NCBI GenBank assembly: GCA_945957375.1
Contig: CAMFKX010000001.1
Span: 1-64,000 of the forward strand
Origin: an uncultured Roseiarcus sp.
Lineage (GTDB): Bacteria > Pseudomonadota > Alphaproteobacteria > Rhizobiales > Beijerinckiaceae
Direction of reading: 5' to 3'
DNA: 64,000 nt
In this document: one piece after another, positions 51,945 through 61,003 of the stretch
How the letters are laid out: every line of letters begins with the position of its first letter
How positions within the stretch are numbered: position 1 is the first letter of the stretch
Notes under the pieces: generated by a model
The model's input: only the letters and a program-made list of their open reading frames with translations
The model's database searches: none
Told to the model about the DNA's origin: nothing
Program-made: the position numbers and the translations under genes

Positions 51945-52820
51945 ATGAGCGCATTTCAAAACATCGGAGTCGTCGGCGCCGGCATGATGGGCTCCGAAAT
52001 CGCGCTCGTCTTCGCGCTGGGCGGCCATCCGACGCTGATCTCCGACCAGAGCCGGGACGCCGCGGAGCGCGCCGTCGAGCGCCTCCATGGCGTGCTCGAC
52101 CGCGGCCTGCCGCGCGGCTTCTGGACGGCGGAAGCGGCGGAAGGCGCCCGGCGCAACCTGACCGTCGTCGACGGGCTGGACGCCTATGGCGACCGGGATC
52201 TCGTGATCGAGGCGGTGTTCGAGGACGAGGCCATGAAGCGCGGGGTGTTCCAGCGCCTGGACGCGATTCTCGCCCCTCGAGCCGGGATCGCCTCGAACAC
52301 GTCGTCAATCTCGATCACGACGCTCAGCGCCGCGGTTTCCGAGACGCGCCGCCAGCGCTTCGTCGGCACGCATTTCTTCTCGCCGGTGTCGCGCATGCGC
52401 CTCGTCGAGGTCATTCCTGCGGCGGACAGCGACCCCGGTTTTGTCCAGGCGGTCTCGGATGCGCTGATCGCGATCGGCAAGGGGCCCATCCGGGTGAAGG
52501 ATGTCGTCGGATTTGCCGTCAATCGCCTGCTGCACGCGCTGGTGATCGAGTCGATCCGGCTGGTCGAGGAAGGCGTCTGCTCACCCGCCGACATCGACCA
52601 GGCATGCAAACTCGGCCTCGGGCACCCCATTGGCCCGTTCGAACTGATGGACAACACGCAAAACTCGCTGTCGCTCAGCGTCCACGAGATCCTGCATCGG
52701 GCCTACGGGGAGCGCTTCCTGCCGCAGCCGCTGCTGCGCCAGATGGTGGCGGCCGGCTACAACGGCCGCAAGGCCGGGCGCGGCTGGCATCGCTACGGCG
52801 AGAACGGCAAACGCATCTGA
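51945..52820 (+). CDS. 3-hydroxyacyl-CoA dehydrogenase
   Basis: NAD-dependent HAD enzyme, 291 residues. VGAGMMGSEIALVFALGG is the dinucleotide motif; VGTHFFSPVSRMRLVEVI has catalytic His143; VGFAVNRLLHALVIE has Asn193. Both catalytic residues are intact, unlike the fused HAD domain at 56921. ATG 51945 lies 33 bp after the SDR. It likely supplies the true dehydrogenase step. Followed by a hairpin terminator. Confidence 0.92.
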   Translation: MSAFQNIGVVGAGMMGSEIALVFALGGHPTLISDQSRDAAERAVERLHGVLDRGLPRGFWTAEAAEGARRNLTVVDGLDAYGDRDLVIEAVFEDEAMKRGVFQRLDAILAPRAGIASNTSSISITTLSAAVSETRRQRFVGTHFFSPVSRMRLVEVIPAADSDPGFVQAVSDALIAIGKGPIRVKDVVGFAVNRLLHALVIESIRLVEEGVCSPADIDQACKLGLGHPIGPFELMDNTQNSLSLSVHEILHRAYGERFLPQPLLRQMVAAGYNGRKAGRGWHRYGENGKRI

Positions 52821-52821
52821 A

Positions 52822-52858
52822 GCGAGGGCGCCCTTCGCGCCCTCGCCGGCGGGGTTTT
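52822..52858 (+). terminator. Rho-independent terminator
   Basis: A perfect 10-bp stem GCGAGGGCGC / GCGCCCTCGC (52822-52831 and 52837-52846) with a CCTTC loop is followed by CGGCGGGG and a four-T run at 52855-52858. It ends the SDR-HAD operon immediately before the convergent NTF2-like gene. The short T run suggests moderate strength. Confidence 0.75.
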
Positions 52859-53346
52859 CAGGGGAGGAGGGTGTGATGCGTATCGCCGAACGACATCACG
52901 TCGATCTTCCATTTGCCGTCCTGCTTGTTGAGGACGAAGGTCCAGTCGGCGGACACGCTTTGCGGCTTGCCCCCGAGCATGAACGGGAACGAGGCGGGGA
53001 TGATCGCCTCCGCCCGCGTGTCGGTGGCGAACAGATAGCGCGGCGTCTGGCGCTGGAAACGCCAGTCGGTGATCTTGTACTGCGTCAGAACCGCCTGCAG
53101 GTCATGCGCATAGGTGGCGACCGCGGACTTGCCGCTCCAGGCGAAGGGCGCGAAATCGTCGACGATCGCGGCCGGCGACTCCGTGAACACCGCCTGCAAA
53201 TCCGCCGCCGAGCTGGAATTGATGGCGGCGATCGCAGCGTCGATGGTCGCAAGGATCGCGGGGTCGGCGTCCGCGGCCAGGGCGGGCGCGGCGGCGATCG
53301 TGATCGCAACAGCCATCGACCCGAAGACTCGGTTGAGCAGGCTCAT
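52858..53346 (-). CDS. Exported NTF2/SnoaL-fold protein
   Basis: Small periplasmic protein of 162 residues. A signal peptide (MSLLNRVFGSMAVAITIAAA, cleaved after ALA) precedes an NTF2-like domain: AIAAINSSSAADLQAVFTES, FAWSGKSAVATYAHDL, and the C-terminal WTFVLNKQDGKWKIDVMSFGD. Members bind or transform small ligands. ATG 53346 has GGGAGGAA upstream. It is on its own promoter with the strongest operator copy at 53442. Function unknown; a ligand-binding partner for transport is possible. Confidence 0.8.
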   Translation of the reverse strand: MSLLNRVFGSMAVAITIAAAPALAADADPAILATIDAAIAAINSSSAADLQAVFTESPAAIVDDFAPFAWSGKSAVATYAHDLQAVLTQYKITDWRFQRQTPRYLFATDTRAEAIIPASFPFMLGGKPQSVSADWTFVLNKQDGKWKIDVMSFGDTHHTLLP

Positions 53347-53441
53347 CGTGTGTTCCTCCCTTATTGCCGCCTTGTCTGCCTTCCCCGTCTTTGGCGGCGT
53401 CGAAACGGGTGGACCGGAAATCGGTGGCTTTCGGGCGATTT

Positions 53442-53490
53442 TCGTCCTACAATTTTGAAGGACGATATCGCGGCGAGATTTCTCTGTCAA
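53442..53490. promoter_or_regulatory. Near-perfect inverted operator and minus-strand promoter
   Basis: Arms TCGTCCTACAA (53442-53452) and TTGAAGGACGA (53455-53465) form an inverted repeat with 10 of 11 pairs matching across a two-base centre. A minus-strand -35 TTGACA (53490-53485) and -10 TATCGT (53467-53462), spacing 17, read to the NTF2-like gene, and the operator covers the -10. The ACAD operon (53545) diverges from the same gap. Confidence 0.7.
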
Positions 53491-53544
53491 TGACGCAGGG
53501 TCGCCCGGCGAGTCCTCGTCCGGCGCCGCAACCAGGAGATTCAG

Positions 53545-54849
53545 GTGGACATCACGCAGAGCGCCCGCAGCCTGGAGCTTGCCTCGCGCATCGAAAGCTT
53601 CATGGCGGAGCACATCTATCCGAACGAACGGCGCTACTATCAGGAGGCCGAGCGGCTCGGACCCTGGAAGACGCACCCGATCGTCGAGGCGCTGAAGCCG
53701 ATCGCGCGCGCAGCCGGTCTCTGGAATCTCTTTCTGCCGGCACACGCTGAAGGCCTGACCAATCTCGAATATGCGCCGCTATGCGAGATCATGGGCCGTT
53801 CCCATCTCGCCCCCGAAGTCTTCAATTGCAGCGCTCCCGACACCGGCAACATGGAGACCATCCTGCGCTACGGGACGGAGGCGCAGAAGGAACAATGGCT
53901 GAGGCCCTTGCTTGCCGGCGAGATCCGTTCCGCCTTCGCGATGACGGAACCGGACGTGGCGTCCTCCGACGCCACCAACGTCGAAAGCTCGATCACGCGC
54001 GACGGCGACGACTACGTCATCAACGGCCGCAAGTGGTACACGACGGGCGCGACCGATCCGCGCTGCAAGATCATCATCTTCATGGGCCAGACGGACCCGG
54101 CCAATCCCGACCGCCATCGGCGCCAGTCGATGATTCTGGTGCCCAAAGACACCCCGGGCGTCCGCGTCGTCCGATCGCTGCCGGTTCTCGGCTTCTATGG
54201 CGTGCCGGACCGCGCCTCCGAGGTCAGCTTCACCAATGTCCGCGTGCCCGCCGACAACATCCTGCTCGGCGAGGGGCGCGGTTTCGAGATCGCGCAAGGC
54301 CGGCTCGGGCCAGGCCGGATCCACCATTGCATGCGCCTCATCGGCCTGAGCGAGCGCACGCTCGAGCGGATGTGCCGGCGGGCGGAGAACCGCGTCGCTT
54401 TCGGCAAGCCGATATCCGAGCAGACGGTGACGCTGGAGCGCATCGCCGAGGCGCGCATCATGATCGAGCAGGCGCGCCTGCTCACGCTCAAGGCGGCCTA
54501 CATGATGGACACCGTCGGCAACAAGGCGGCCCGGCAGGAAATCGCGATGATCAAGGTGATCGCGCCGAGCATGGCGCAGAAGATCGTCGACTGGGCGATC
54601 CAGGTCTTCGGCGGCGGCGGCACCAACAACGACCACTTCCTGGCGGCCGCGTTTGCGACCACGCGGCTCTTGCGCCTGGCCGACGGTCCCGATGAGGTGC
54701 ATCGCAACCAGATCGGTCGCCTGGAGCTTCGTCGCTATCGCAACACCGATCCTTCGCGGTCGGGCGGAAGCGGCGCGCCCCTGCCGCTCGACGAGTCCGC
54801 CGCATGGGCCGAGGGCGGTCTCTGGCCGCGTCCGGCCGACTTCGCTTGA
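53545..54849 (+). CDS. Acyl-CoA dehydrogenase
   Basis: FAD-dependent acyl-CoA dehydrogenase, 434 residues. [20 protein letters not shown] near residue 135 and [19 protein letters not shown] carry flavin/substrate contacts; [37 protein letters not shown] is the C-terminal catalytic region. It resembles the ACAD10/11-like branch but has no adjacent APH kinase. GTG 53545 follows AGGAGA. First of two adjacent acyl-CoA dehydrogenases in one operon. Confidence 0.9.
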   Translation: MDITQSARSLELASRIESFMAEHIYPNERRYYQEAERLGPWKTHPIVEALKPIARAAGLWNLFLPAHAEGLTNLEYAPLCEIMGRSHLAPEVFNCSAPDTGNMETILRYGTEAQKEQWLRPLLAGEIRSAFAMTEPDVASSDATNVESSITRDGDDYVINGRKWYTTGATDPRCKIIIFMGQTDPANPDRHRRQSMILVPKDTPGVRVVRSLPVLGFYGVPDRASEVSFTNVRVPADNILLGEGRGFEIAQGRLGPGRIHHCMRLIGLSERTLERMCRRAENRVAFGKPISEQTVTLERIAEARIMIEQARLLTLKAAYMMDTVGNKAARQEIAMIKVIAPSMAQKIVDWAIQVFGGGGTNNDHFLAAAFATTRLLRLADGPDEVHRNQIGRLELRRYRNTDPSRSGGSGAPLPLDESAAWAEGGLWPRPADFA

Positions 54850-55000
54850 CGAACGGGCGCCGTGACGGCCAGTTCGCAGTCCAGCGCCGAGGGCGGCGGC
54901 GCCGGTCGACGGCCATGCCGTCTAGCCGTTCCGACTCTCGCGCGTCGCCTCGCGACCGGGGCCTGCCGGACGATCTCGTCAACGGCCGTGAGGAAATCCT

Positions 55001-56794
55001 ATGGACTTGATCGCACGAGAGGATATCGAGTTTCTTCTGTTCGATTGGCTCGATGTGACGGGTCTTGCCCGGTTGGACCGTTTCTCGGGACAGACCGCGG
55101 AGGACTATCGCGCCATTCTCGATCTCGGCGAGCGGATCGCTCGCGAGGCGTTCTTGCCGGCATACAAGATCGGCGATCGCGAGGAACCGCGCCTGGCCGA
55201 GGACGGGCGCGTGGTCGTCCAGCCCCAGATCGCGAGCGCGGTCCGCGCCTTCCTCGACGCCGGGCTGCAACTCGCGACGGTCGATGCGGAGCACGGCGGT
55301 CTCCAGCTGCCCGTGACCATCGCGACCGCGGTCACTGCAAATGTCATGGCCGCCAATATCGCCGCCTCCGGCTTCGCCATGCTCTCGACCGGCAACGCGC
55401 GCGTCCTGACGAGTTTCGGTACGCCGGCGCAGATCGAAGCTTTCGCCGCACCGCAATTCGCGGGCAGGGCGCTGGGGACCATGTGCCTGTCCGAGCCTGA
55501 CGCCGGCTCGTCGCTCGGCGACATCGTCACCCGCGCGGAGCCGGACGGCGAGGACGCGCTGGGACGCCGCTATCGGCTCAAAGGCCGGAAGATGTGGATA
55601 TCCGGCGGCGGACAGGACGTCGTCGGCAATACGATCCATCTCGTACTGGCGAAGGTTCCCGGCCCCGATGGTCGGCTTCCCTCCGGCGCCAAGGCCAACT
55701 CGCTCTTCGTGGTTCCGGCCGTGTTGCCCGAAACGATCGGCGGCGCGCGCAATGACGTCGTCGTGGCGGGCCTCAACCACAAGATGGGCTACCGCGGCAT
55801 CCCCAACTGTCTCCTGAATTTTGGCGAGGGAGGAGAAGGCGCGCTCGGCTGGCTGATCGGCGAGGCGGGCGACGGCATGCGGATCATGTTCCAGATGATG
55901 AACGAGGCCCGCATCAACGTGGGGCTCGGCGCCGCCGCGCTGGCCTACCGCGGCTACCGCCAGTCGCGCGCCTACGCCGCCGAGCGCCGGCAGGGCCGGC
56001 CGCTCGGCCGCAAGACCGAGGGCCCGCCCGTCGCGATTTTCCAGCATCCCGACGTGCGGCGGATGGTGCTCGCGCAAAAGGCGATTGCGGAGGGGGCTCT
56101 GGCGTTGTGCCTCTACTCGGCGAAACTCGTCGACCTTGCCGAGCAGGGCGCCAAGGATGTGACCCGAACCCGAGCGAAGGCGCTCCTCGACCTCCTGACC
56201 CCCGTGACGAAGACCTGGCCGTCGGAAATGGGGCTCGCCGCCAACCACTTGGCGATCCAGGTTCACGGCGGCTACGGATACACCCGCGACTTCGACGTCG
56301 AGCAGATCTATCGCGACAGCCGCCTCAACCCTATCCACGAGGGCACGACCGGCATCCAGGCGCTCGACCTGCTCGGGCGCAAGATGCTGTTCGACAATTT
56401 CCGTTCGTTCGATGTGTTCATGGAGGAACTGCGCGGGACGGCGGCGGAGGCGGCGAAAGTCGCGGGCCTCGAACCGTTCGCCGCCATCCTTCTCGCCCAG
56501 GCCGAGCGCATCGAAGCCCTGGCGCGGGCGGAGGCTGGGTCGGGGGACCCGGTGCGGGCGCTCGGCAACGCCACGCCCTTCCTGTTCGCCTTCGGGCATC
56601 TGACAGTCGGCTGGCTCTGGCTCGACATGGCCCGCGCGGCCGCCTCGTCCGAAGGCGATGATCCGGTCCGTCGAGGCAAACGCATCGCCTGCCGATACTT
56701 CTACGAATACGAGATGCCGATGATCGAGGCCTGGCTTGCGCCGCTCGGCAGCCGCAGCGACCTCACGGCGTCAGTCGACGAGAGCCTGCTTTGA
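55001..56794 (+). CDS. Acyl-CoA dehydrogenase, long AcdA/AidB-like type
   Basis: Acyl-CoA dehydrogenase of 597 residues, about 150 longer than its neighbour. An N-terminal extension (REDIEFLLFDWLDVTGLARL) precedes the main fold; TMCLSEPDAGSSLGDI near residue 165 and VHGGYGYTRDFDVEQIYRDSRLNPIHEGTTGIQALD near residue 420 are the family's flavin and catalytic regions. A C-terminal helical domain of about 120 residues follows. Such long forms act on bulky or 3-(methylthio)propanoyl-type CoA esters. The 151-bp gap before it shows no gene. Confidence 0.9.
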   Translation: MDLIAREDIEFLLFDWLDVTGLARLDRFSGQTAEDYRAILDLGERIAREAFLPAYKIGDREEPRLAEDGRVVVQPQIASAVRAFLDAGLQLATVDAEHGGLQLPVTIATAVTANVMAANIAASGFAMLSTGNARVLTSFGTPAQIEAFAAPQFAGRALGTMCLSEPDAGSSLGDIVTRAEPDGEDALGRRYRLKGRKMWISGGGQDVVGNTIHLVLAKVPGPDGRLPSGAKANSLFVVPAVLPETIGGARNDVVVAGLNHKMGYRGIPNCLLNFGEGGEGALGWLIGEAGDGMRIMFQMMNEARINVGLGAAALAYRGYRQSRAYAAERRQGRPLGRKTEGPPVAIFQHPDVRRMVLAQKAIAEGALALCLYSAKLVDLAEQGAKDVTRTRAKALLDLLTPVTKTWPSEMGLAANHLAIQVHGGYGYTRDFDVEQIYRDSRLNPIHEGTTGIQALDLLGRKMLFDNFRSFDVFMEELRGTAAEAAKVAGLEPFAAILLAQAERIEALARAEAGSGDPVRALGNATPFLFAFGHLTVGWLWLDMARAAASSEGDDPVRRGKRIACRYFYEYEMPMIEAWLAPLGSRSDLTASVDESLL

Positions 56795-56920
56795 GCTGCG
56801 CACGCCCACTGCGGAGCGTGGCGCGCTTGTTGACGCTTGAGTCCGCCGCCGACCTTCAAACCGAACGGATCTCATCGTTCGCGGCCGGATGCTGGACACC
56901 ACGGACGGGGAGAGACGAGT

Positions 56921-58852
56921 ATGCCGAAGCGGGCCGAGCTGATCCGGGAAGGAGACCTCGGCGTCCTGAGGATCGACAATCCTCCGGTCAACGCGCTGTC
57001 CCCTGAGACGGTGGTCGACATCGCCGCCGCGTTCGAGGCCTTCGAGGCAGACCAGAGCCTCGTCGGACTCGTGATCGAATGCGCTGGCCGCACATTCGTC
57101 GCGGGCGGCGATATCGCGTCGTTCGACCAGCCGTCCTTCTCGACCGCGCCATTCAACACCCTGCTGGCGCGAATCGAGGCGGCCGGGCGGCCGGTCGCGG
57201 CGGCGCTGTTCGGCACTGTGCTGGGCGGAGGGGTGGAGCTGGCTCTCGCCTGCCACATCCGGATCGCGCTCCCGGGCGCCCGGTTCGGTATGCCCGAGAT
57301 AACTCTGGGATTGCTCCCAGGCTCGCTGGGCACGCAACGCCTTCCGCGTCTGATCGGCGTCGAGGCCGCCGCCGTCATGATCTCCGGCGGGAAATCGATC
57401 GCCTCGGACGAGGCGCATGCGCTCGGGCTCGTCGACGCCCTCGCGGACAATCCGGGCGCAGCGGCGCGCGAGGCCGTTCGCCACGCCGCGGAATCCGGCG
57501 CGCCCCTGCGCCGGCTGAGCGCGCTTTCGCCTCCGGACGCGGCGGCGGCCGAGGCGCGTCTCGCTCAGATGAAGGCCGATGCGGCGCGACGCCCGCACCT
57601 GCCGGCCCTGGCGGCGATCGCCGCCAGTCTCGACGCCGCCGTGCACAGGCCGTTCGCCGAGGGCGAGGCGGTCGAAGCCTCGGCGTTTCGAGCCCTACTG
57701 GCGAGTCCCGCGTCTCGAGCCCTGCGTCATGTCTTCTTCGCCGAACGCGCGGCGCGGCGCATCCCGGGCCTGCCTGAGGGCGCGCGCCCCCGCGGCGTTC
57801 TCCAGGTGGGCGTCCTCGGCGCCGGAGAGATGGGTACGGAAATGTCCATCGCCTTCGCCAACGCGAACATCTCGGTGACGATGGTCGACGCGGCGGACGC
57901 CGCCTTGGCGCGCGCGCGCGCCGCGATCGACGAGACCCTTGCGACAGAGGTTTCGCGCGGACGGCTGAGCGAAGCGGAGGCGGCGCTGCGCTCCGGCCTG
58001 GTCAGGGGGACGAAACACGTCTCGGAGCTGGCCGACGCGGACATCGTGTTCGAAGCCGTGTCCGAGGACATGCCGCTCAAGCTCGACGTCGCGTGCAAGC
58101 TCGGCGTCGTTTGCAAGGCCGGCGCCATCATCGCGACCAGCGCCTCGACGCTCGACGTCAATCGGATCGCCGCGGCGACCGGACGGCCGCGGGACTGTCT
58201 CGGCGTAAACGCCTCCAGTCCGACCCACGGCCTTCTGGAAGTGGTGCGCGGCGCGGAGACCGCCGCCGACGCCCTGCAGACCGTCGTGCATCTCGCGTCG
58301 CGCATCGGCAAGACCGCTGTCGTCTCCGGGGTTTGCCACGGCTTCATCGGCGCCCGGATGGCCGAGGTCTACGCGCGGGAGAACGACGCGCTCCAGCTCG
58401 ACGGCGCGACGCCCGAGCAGATCGACGGCGTCGCGGAGAACCCGCAGTGGATCGGCATGAAGATGGGTCCGAGCGGGATGCTGACGGCGGCCCGAACCGC
58501 GCTCGCAATCGAACTCGCAGGGCGGCATGGCGTGGCCCGTCGGGCCTCGATCCCCGACCGCGAGATCTTCGAGCGTCTGCTCTATCCGATGATCAACGAG
58601 GCGGCGGAGATCCTTGCGGAAGGAATCGCCTGGCGTCCGGGCGACATCGATGTCGTCTGGACGGCGGGCTACGGCTTCCCGGCGTGGCGCGGCGGCCCGG
58701 TGTTCATGGCCGACGAGATCGGACTTCGGGAGGTCGTCGCGCGCCTCGACCATTACGCTCGCCTGCGGAACGACTGGCGGGTGTCGCCGCTCATGCGCCG
58801 GCTGGCGGAGCGCGGCGAACGACTGAGCGACTGGCGACGGGACAAGATTTGA
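56921..58852 (+). CDS. Enoyl-CoA hydratase/3-hydroxyacyl-CoA dehydrogenase fusion with a degenerate dehydrogenase domain
   Basis: FadB/FadJ-like fusion of 643 residues. The N-terminal crotonase domain keeps both Glu residues (GGGVELALACHIRIA; FGMPEITLGLLPGSLGTQRL). The HAD domain starts at VGVLGAGEMGTEMSIAFA near residue 300, but the catalytic His of GxHFFxP is Asn430 (LGVNASSPTH), and the conserved Asn of GFxxNR is Ala478 (HGFIGARM). Dehydrogenase activity is therefore doubtful, while hydratase activity looks intact. ATG 56921 has GGGGAGAG upstream. The separate HAD at 51945 could replace the lost step. Confidence 0.88.
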   Translation: MPKRAELIREGDLGVLRIDNPPVNALSPETVVDIAAAFEAFEADQSLVGLVIECAGRTFVAGGDIASFDQPSFSTAPFNTLLARIEAAGRPVAAALFGTVLGGGVELALACHIRIALPGARFGMPEITLGLLPGSLGTQRLPRLIGVEAAAVMISGGKSIASDEAHALGLVDALADNPGAAAREAVRHAAESGAPLRRLSALSPPDAAAAEARLAQMKADAARRPHLPALAAIAASLDAAVHRPFAEGEAVEASAFRALLASPASRALRHVFFAERAARRIPGLPEGARPRGVLQVGVLGAGEMGTEMSIAFANANISVTMVDAADAALARARAAIDETLATEVSRGRLSEAEAALRSGLVRGTKHVSELADADIVFEAVSEDMPLKLDVACKLGVVCKAGAIIATSASTLDVNRIAAATGRPRDCLGVNASSPTHGLLEVVRGAETAADALQTVVHLASRIGKTAVVSGVCHGFIGARMAEVYARENDALQLDGATPEQIDGVAENPQWIGMKMGPSGMLTAARTALAIELAGRHGVARRASIPDREIFERLLYPMINEAAEILAEGIAWRPGDIDVVWTAGYGFPAWRGGPVFMADEIGLREVVARLDHYARLRNDWRVSPLMRRLAERGERLSDWRRDKI

Positions 58853-58865
58853 CAAGGAGTTTCGC

Positions 58866-60053
58866 ATGAGAGAAGCGGTCATCGTCAGCACGGCGCGAAC
58901 CGGAATAGCCAAGGCCCACCGGGGAGCGCTGAACGCGATCCGATCGCCGACGCTGACGGCGCACGTCCTCGGTCACGCCATCCAGCGCTCGGGAGTCGAC
59001 CCGGGCGAGATCGAGGACTTCGTCCTGGGAACGGTGCTGGGCGCGGGCACGGCGGGAATGAACCTCGCCCGAACCTCCCTGTTCGCGGCGGGCGCGCCGC
59101 TCTCGATCGCCGGACAGACCGTGGACCGGCAATGCGCTTCGGGCCTCATGGCGGTCGCGACGGCCGCCAAACAGATCATCGCCGACGGCATGGACGTCGT
59201 CGCGGCCGGGGGGCAGGAGAACATCTCCGCAGTGCAGGACCGCTACTTCGCCTGGGTCGGCGAAGACGCCGATCCCAACGTCGCCGCCAGGGTCCCGCAT
59301 GGCTACATGCCGATGCTCCGCACCGCGGAGTTCGTGGCGAGCAAATACGCCATCGGTCGCGACGCGCAGGACGCCTACGCCCTGCAGTCGCAACAGCAGA
59401 CCGCGGTCGCCCAGAAGGCGGGGCGTTTCGACGCCGAGATCGTCCCGATCGAAGCGGTGATGCGCATCAAGGACAAGGCGACCGGCGCGGTGTCCGAAAA
59501 GCCGGTAACGCTCGACCGCGACGAGTGCTCCCGTCCCTCCACGACGCTGGACGATCTCATGAAGCTCAATCCGGTCCTCGAGGGCGGCACGGTTACCGCC
59601 GGCAACGCCAGCCAGCTGTCCGACGGCGCTTCGGCCTGCGTCCTGATGGAGGCCAAGCTCGCAGAAAAGCGCGGCCTCGAGCCGCTCGGCGTCTATCGCG
59701 GCCTTGCGGTGGCGGGTTGCCCGCCCGAAGAAATGGGGATCGGTCCGATCTACGCGATCCCGAAACTCCTCGCCCGCCACGGACTGACAGTCGGAGACGT
59801 CGGGCTCTGGGAGCTCAACGAGGCTTTCGCGGTTCAGGCGCTCTATTGCCGCGACCACCTCGGCATCGATCCCGATCGCTACAATGTCGACGGCGGCGGC
59901 ATTTCCGTCGGCCATCCCTACGGGATGACCGGCGCGCGCCTGGTCGGGCACGCCCTGCTCGAGGGCCGCCGCCGCGGCGTCCGCTACGTGGTGGTCACCA
60001 TGTGCGTCGGCGGCGGAATGGGCGCCGCGGGTCTGTTCGAGGTGAACCCTTGA
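58866..60053 (+). CDS. Acetyl-CoA acyltransferase (thiolase)
   Basis: Thiolase of 395 residues. VDRQCASGLMAVA gives nucleophile Cys90, GGGISVGHPYGMTGARLVG the His and MCVGGGMGAAGLFEV the final Cys. ATG 58866 has AAGGAG about six bases upstream and 13 bp separates it from the fusion gene, so it ends the beta-oxidation operon. It likely catalyses the terminal cleavage. Beyond it begins the repeat array. Confidence 0.92.
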   Translation: MREAVIVSTARTGIAKAHRGALNAIRSPTLTAHVLGHAIQRSGVDPGEIEDFVLGTVLGAGTAGMNLARTSLFAAGAPLSIAGQTVDRQCASGLMAVATAAKQIIADGMDVVAAGGQENISAVQDRYFAWVGEDADPNVAARVPHGYMPMLRTAEFVASKYAIGRDAQDAYALQSQQQTAVAQKAGRFDAEIVPIEAVMRIKDKATGAVSEKPVTLDRDECSRPSTTLDDLMKLNPVLEGGTVTAGNASQLSDGASACVLMEAKLAEKRGLEPLGVYRGLAVAGCPPEEMGIGPIYAIPKLLARHGLTVGDVGLWELNEAFAVQALYCRDHLGIDPDRYNVDGGGISVGHPYGMTGARLVGHALLEGRRRGVRYVVVTMCVGGGMGAAGLFEVNP

Positions 60054-60115
60054 TCCAAGCGGCGTACAGGCCGGGTCATCGTGTGTTGGTCGACGGCGTC
60101 CCGGCAAGCGCGCCC

Positions 60116-60146
60116 CTGTAGACGCGGTCGCCGACCGCGTCTACAG
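60116..60146. repeat. Perfect 14-bp hairpin, short form of the repeat
   Basis: CTGTAGACGCGGTC (60116-60129), three-base loop GCC, and GACCGCGTCTACAG (60133-60146) form a perfect inverted repeat. It looks like the two outer arms of the 105-bp element joined directly, without the interior. It may terminate transcription from the thiolase operon, though it lacks a T run. Confidence 0.8.
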
Positions 60147-60170
60147 CCGCGGGTATGGCGTCGGCGCGAC

Positions 60171-60532
60171 TGTAGACGCGGTCGCTGACCGCGTCGGCCG
60201 CGCCGCACCCGAAGGCACGAACCGGCCGCCTTCGCCGCCCCTTTCGCCCGGGACGCGGTCATCGACCGCGTCTACACACGCGGATGGCGTCGACGCGACT
60301 GTAGACGCGGTCGCTGACCGCGTCGCCCGCGCCGCACCTGAGGGCAAGAACCGGCGCTTTCGCCGCCCCTTCGCCCGGGACGCGGTCGCCGACCGCGTCT
60401 ACACACGCCGATGGCGTCGACGCGACTGTAGACGCGGTCGCCGACCGCGTCGGCCGCGCCGCACTCGAAGGCACGAACCGGCCGCCTTCGCCGCCTCCTT
60501 AGCGCGGGACGCGGTCGTCGACCGCGTCTACA
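60171..60532. repeat. Three tandem 105-bp palindromic elements
   Basis: Copies at 60171-60276, 60300-60403 and 60427-60532 repeat every 127-129 bp. Each starts TGTAGACGCGGTC and ends GACCGCGTCTACA, which are exact reverse complements, and each contains two inner palindromes of the form GACGCGGTC-N3-GACCGCGTC. Interiors share GCCGCAC, CGAACCGG and CCTTCGCC segments. Open frames through here are translations of the repeat. A degenerate copy bounds the left side of the catabolic block at 27-128. Confidence 0.85.
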
Positions 60533-60589
60533 CGCGCCCCGGGCGCGGTCCCGTGCTATGAGGCTCCCGCGACACCGGAGTCTTCCTTC

Positions 60590-61003
60590 GTGCAAATCGG
60601 CGCCCTGTTCATCGACGAAAGCGAAATCGTCGAAACTTTCGTCCGCGCCTCCGGGCCGGGCGGGCAGAACGTCAACAAGGTCGCGACCGCGGTCGAGCTG
60701 CGCTTCGACGCGCGCCGCAGCCCGGGCCTGCCCGACGACGTGCGGGCGCGTCTCCTCAAGCTCGCCGGCGCCCGCGCCACGCTCGACGGCGTGATCGTCA
60801 TCTTCGCCCAGCGTTTCTCGAGCCAGCCGCGTAACCGCGAGGACGCGCGCGAACGGCTCGCGGCGCTGATCCTGAAGGCGCAGGAGCGCCAGAAGCCGCG
60901 CCGTCCGACCAAGCCGACCCGGGGCTCGCAGCTCCGCCGCCTCGACGAAAAGAGCCGGCGCGGCGAGATCAAGGCGATGCGCGGAAAGGGCGGGCCGGAC
61001 TAG
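60590..61003 (+). CDS. arfB: Alternative ribosome-rescue factor (peptide chain release factor-like, GGQ)
   Basis: ArfB/YaeJ-type peptidyl-tRNA hydrolase of 137 residues. VRASGPGGQNVNKVATAVELRF near residue 20 carries the catalytic GGQ motif, and the C-terminal tail is basic (RPTKPTRGSQLRRLDEKSRRGEIKAMRGKG), as needed to enter the empty mRNA channel of stalled ribosomes. The length matches the family and there is no codon-recognition domain. GTG at 60590 is used. This is a housekeeping gene outside the catabolic block. Confidence 0.92.
   Translation: MQIGALFIDESEIVETFVRASGPGGQNVNKVATAVELRFDARRSPGLPDDVRARLLKLAGARATLDGVIVIFAQRFSSQPRNREDARERLAALILKAQERQKPRRPTKPTRGSQLRRLDEKSRRGEIKAMRGKGGPD

Noticed and set aside
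60116-60532. CRISPR array
   Set aside because: Units are ~105 bp with near-identical spacers of only ~23 bp and internal palindromes. No cas genes are present and there are no unique spacers.
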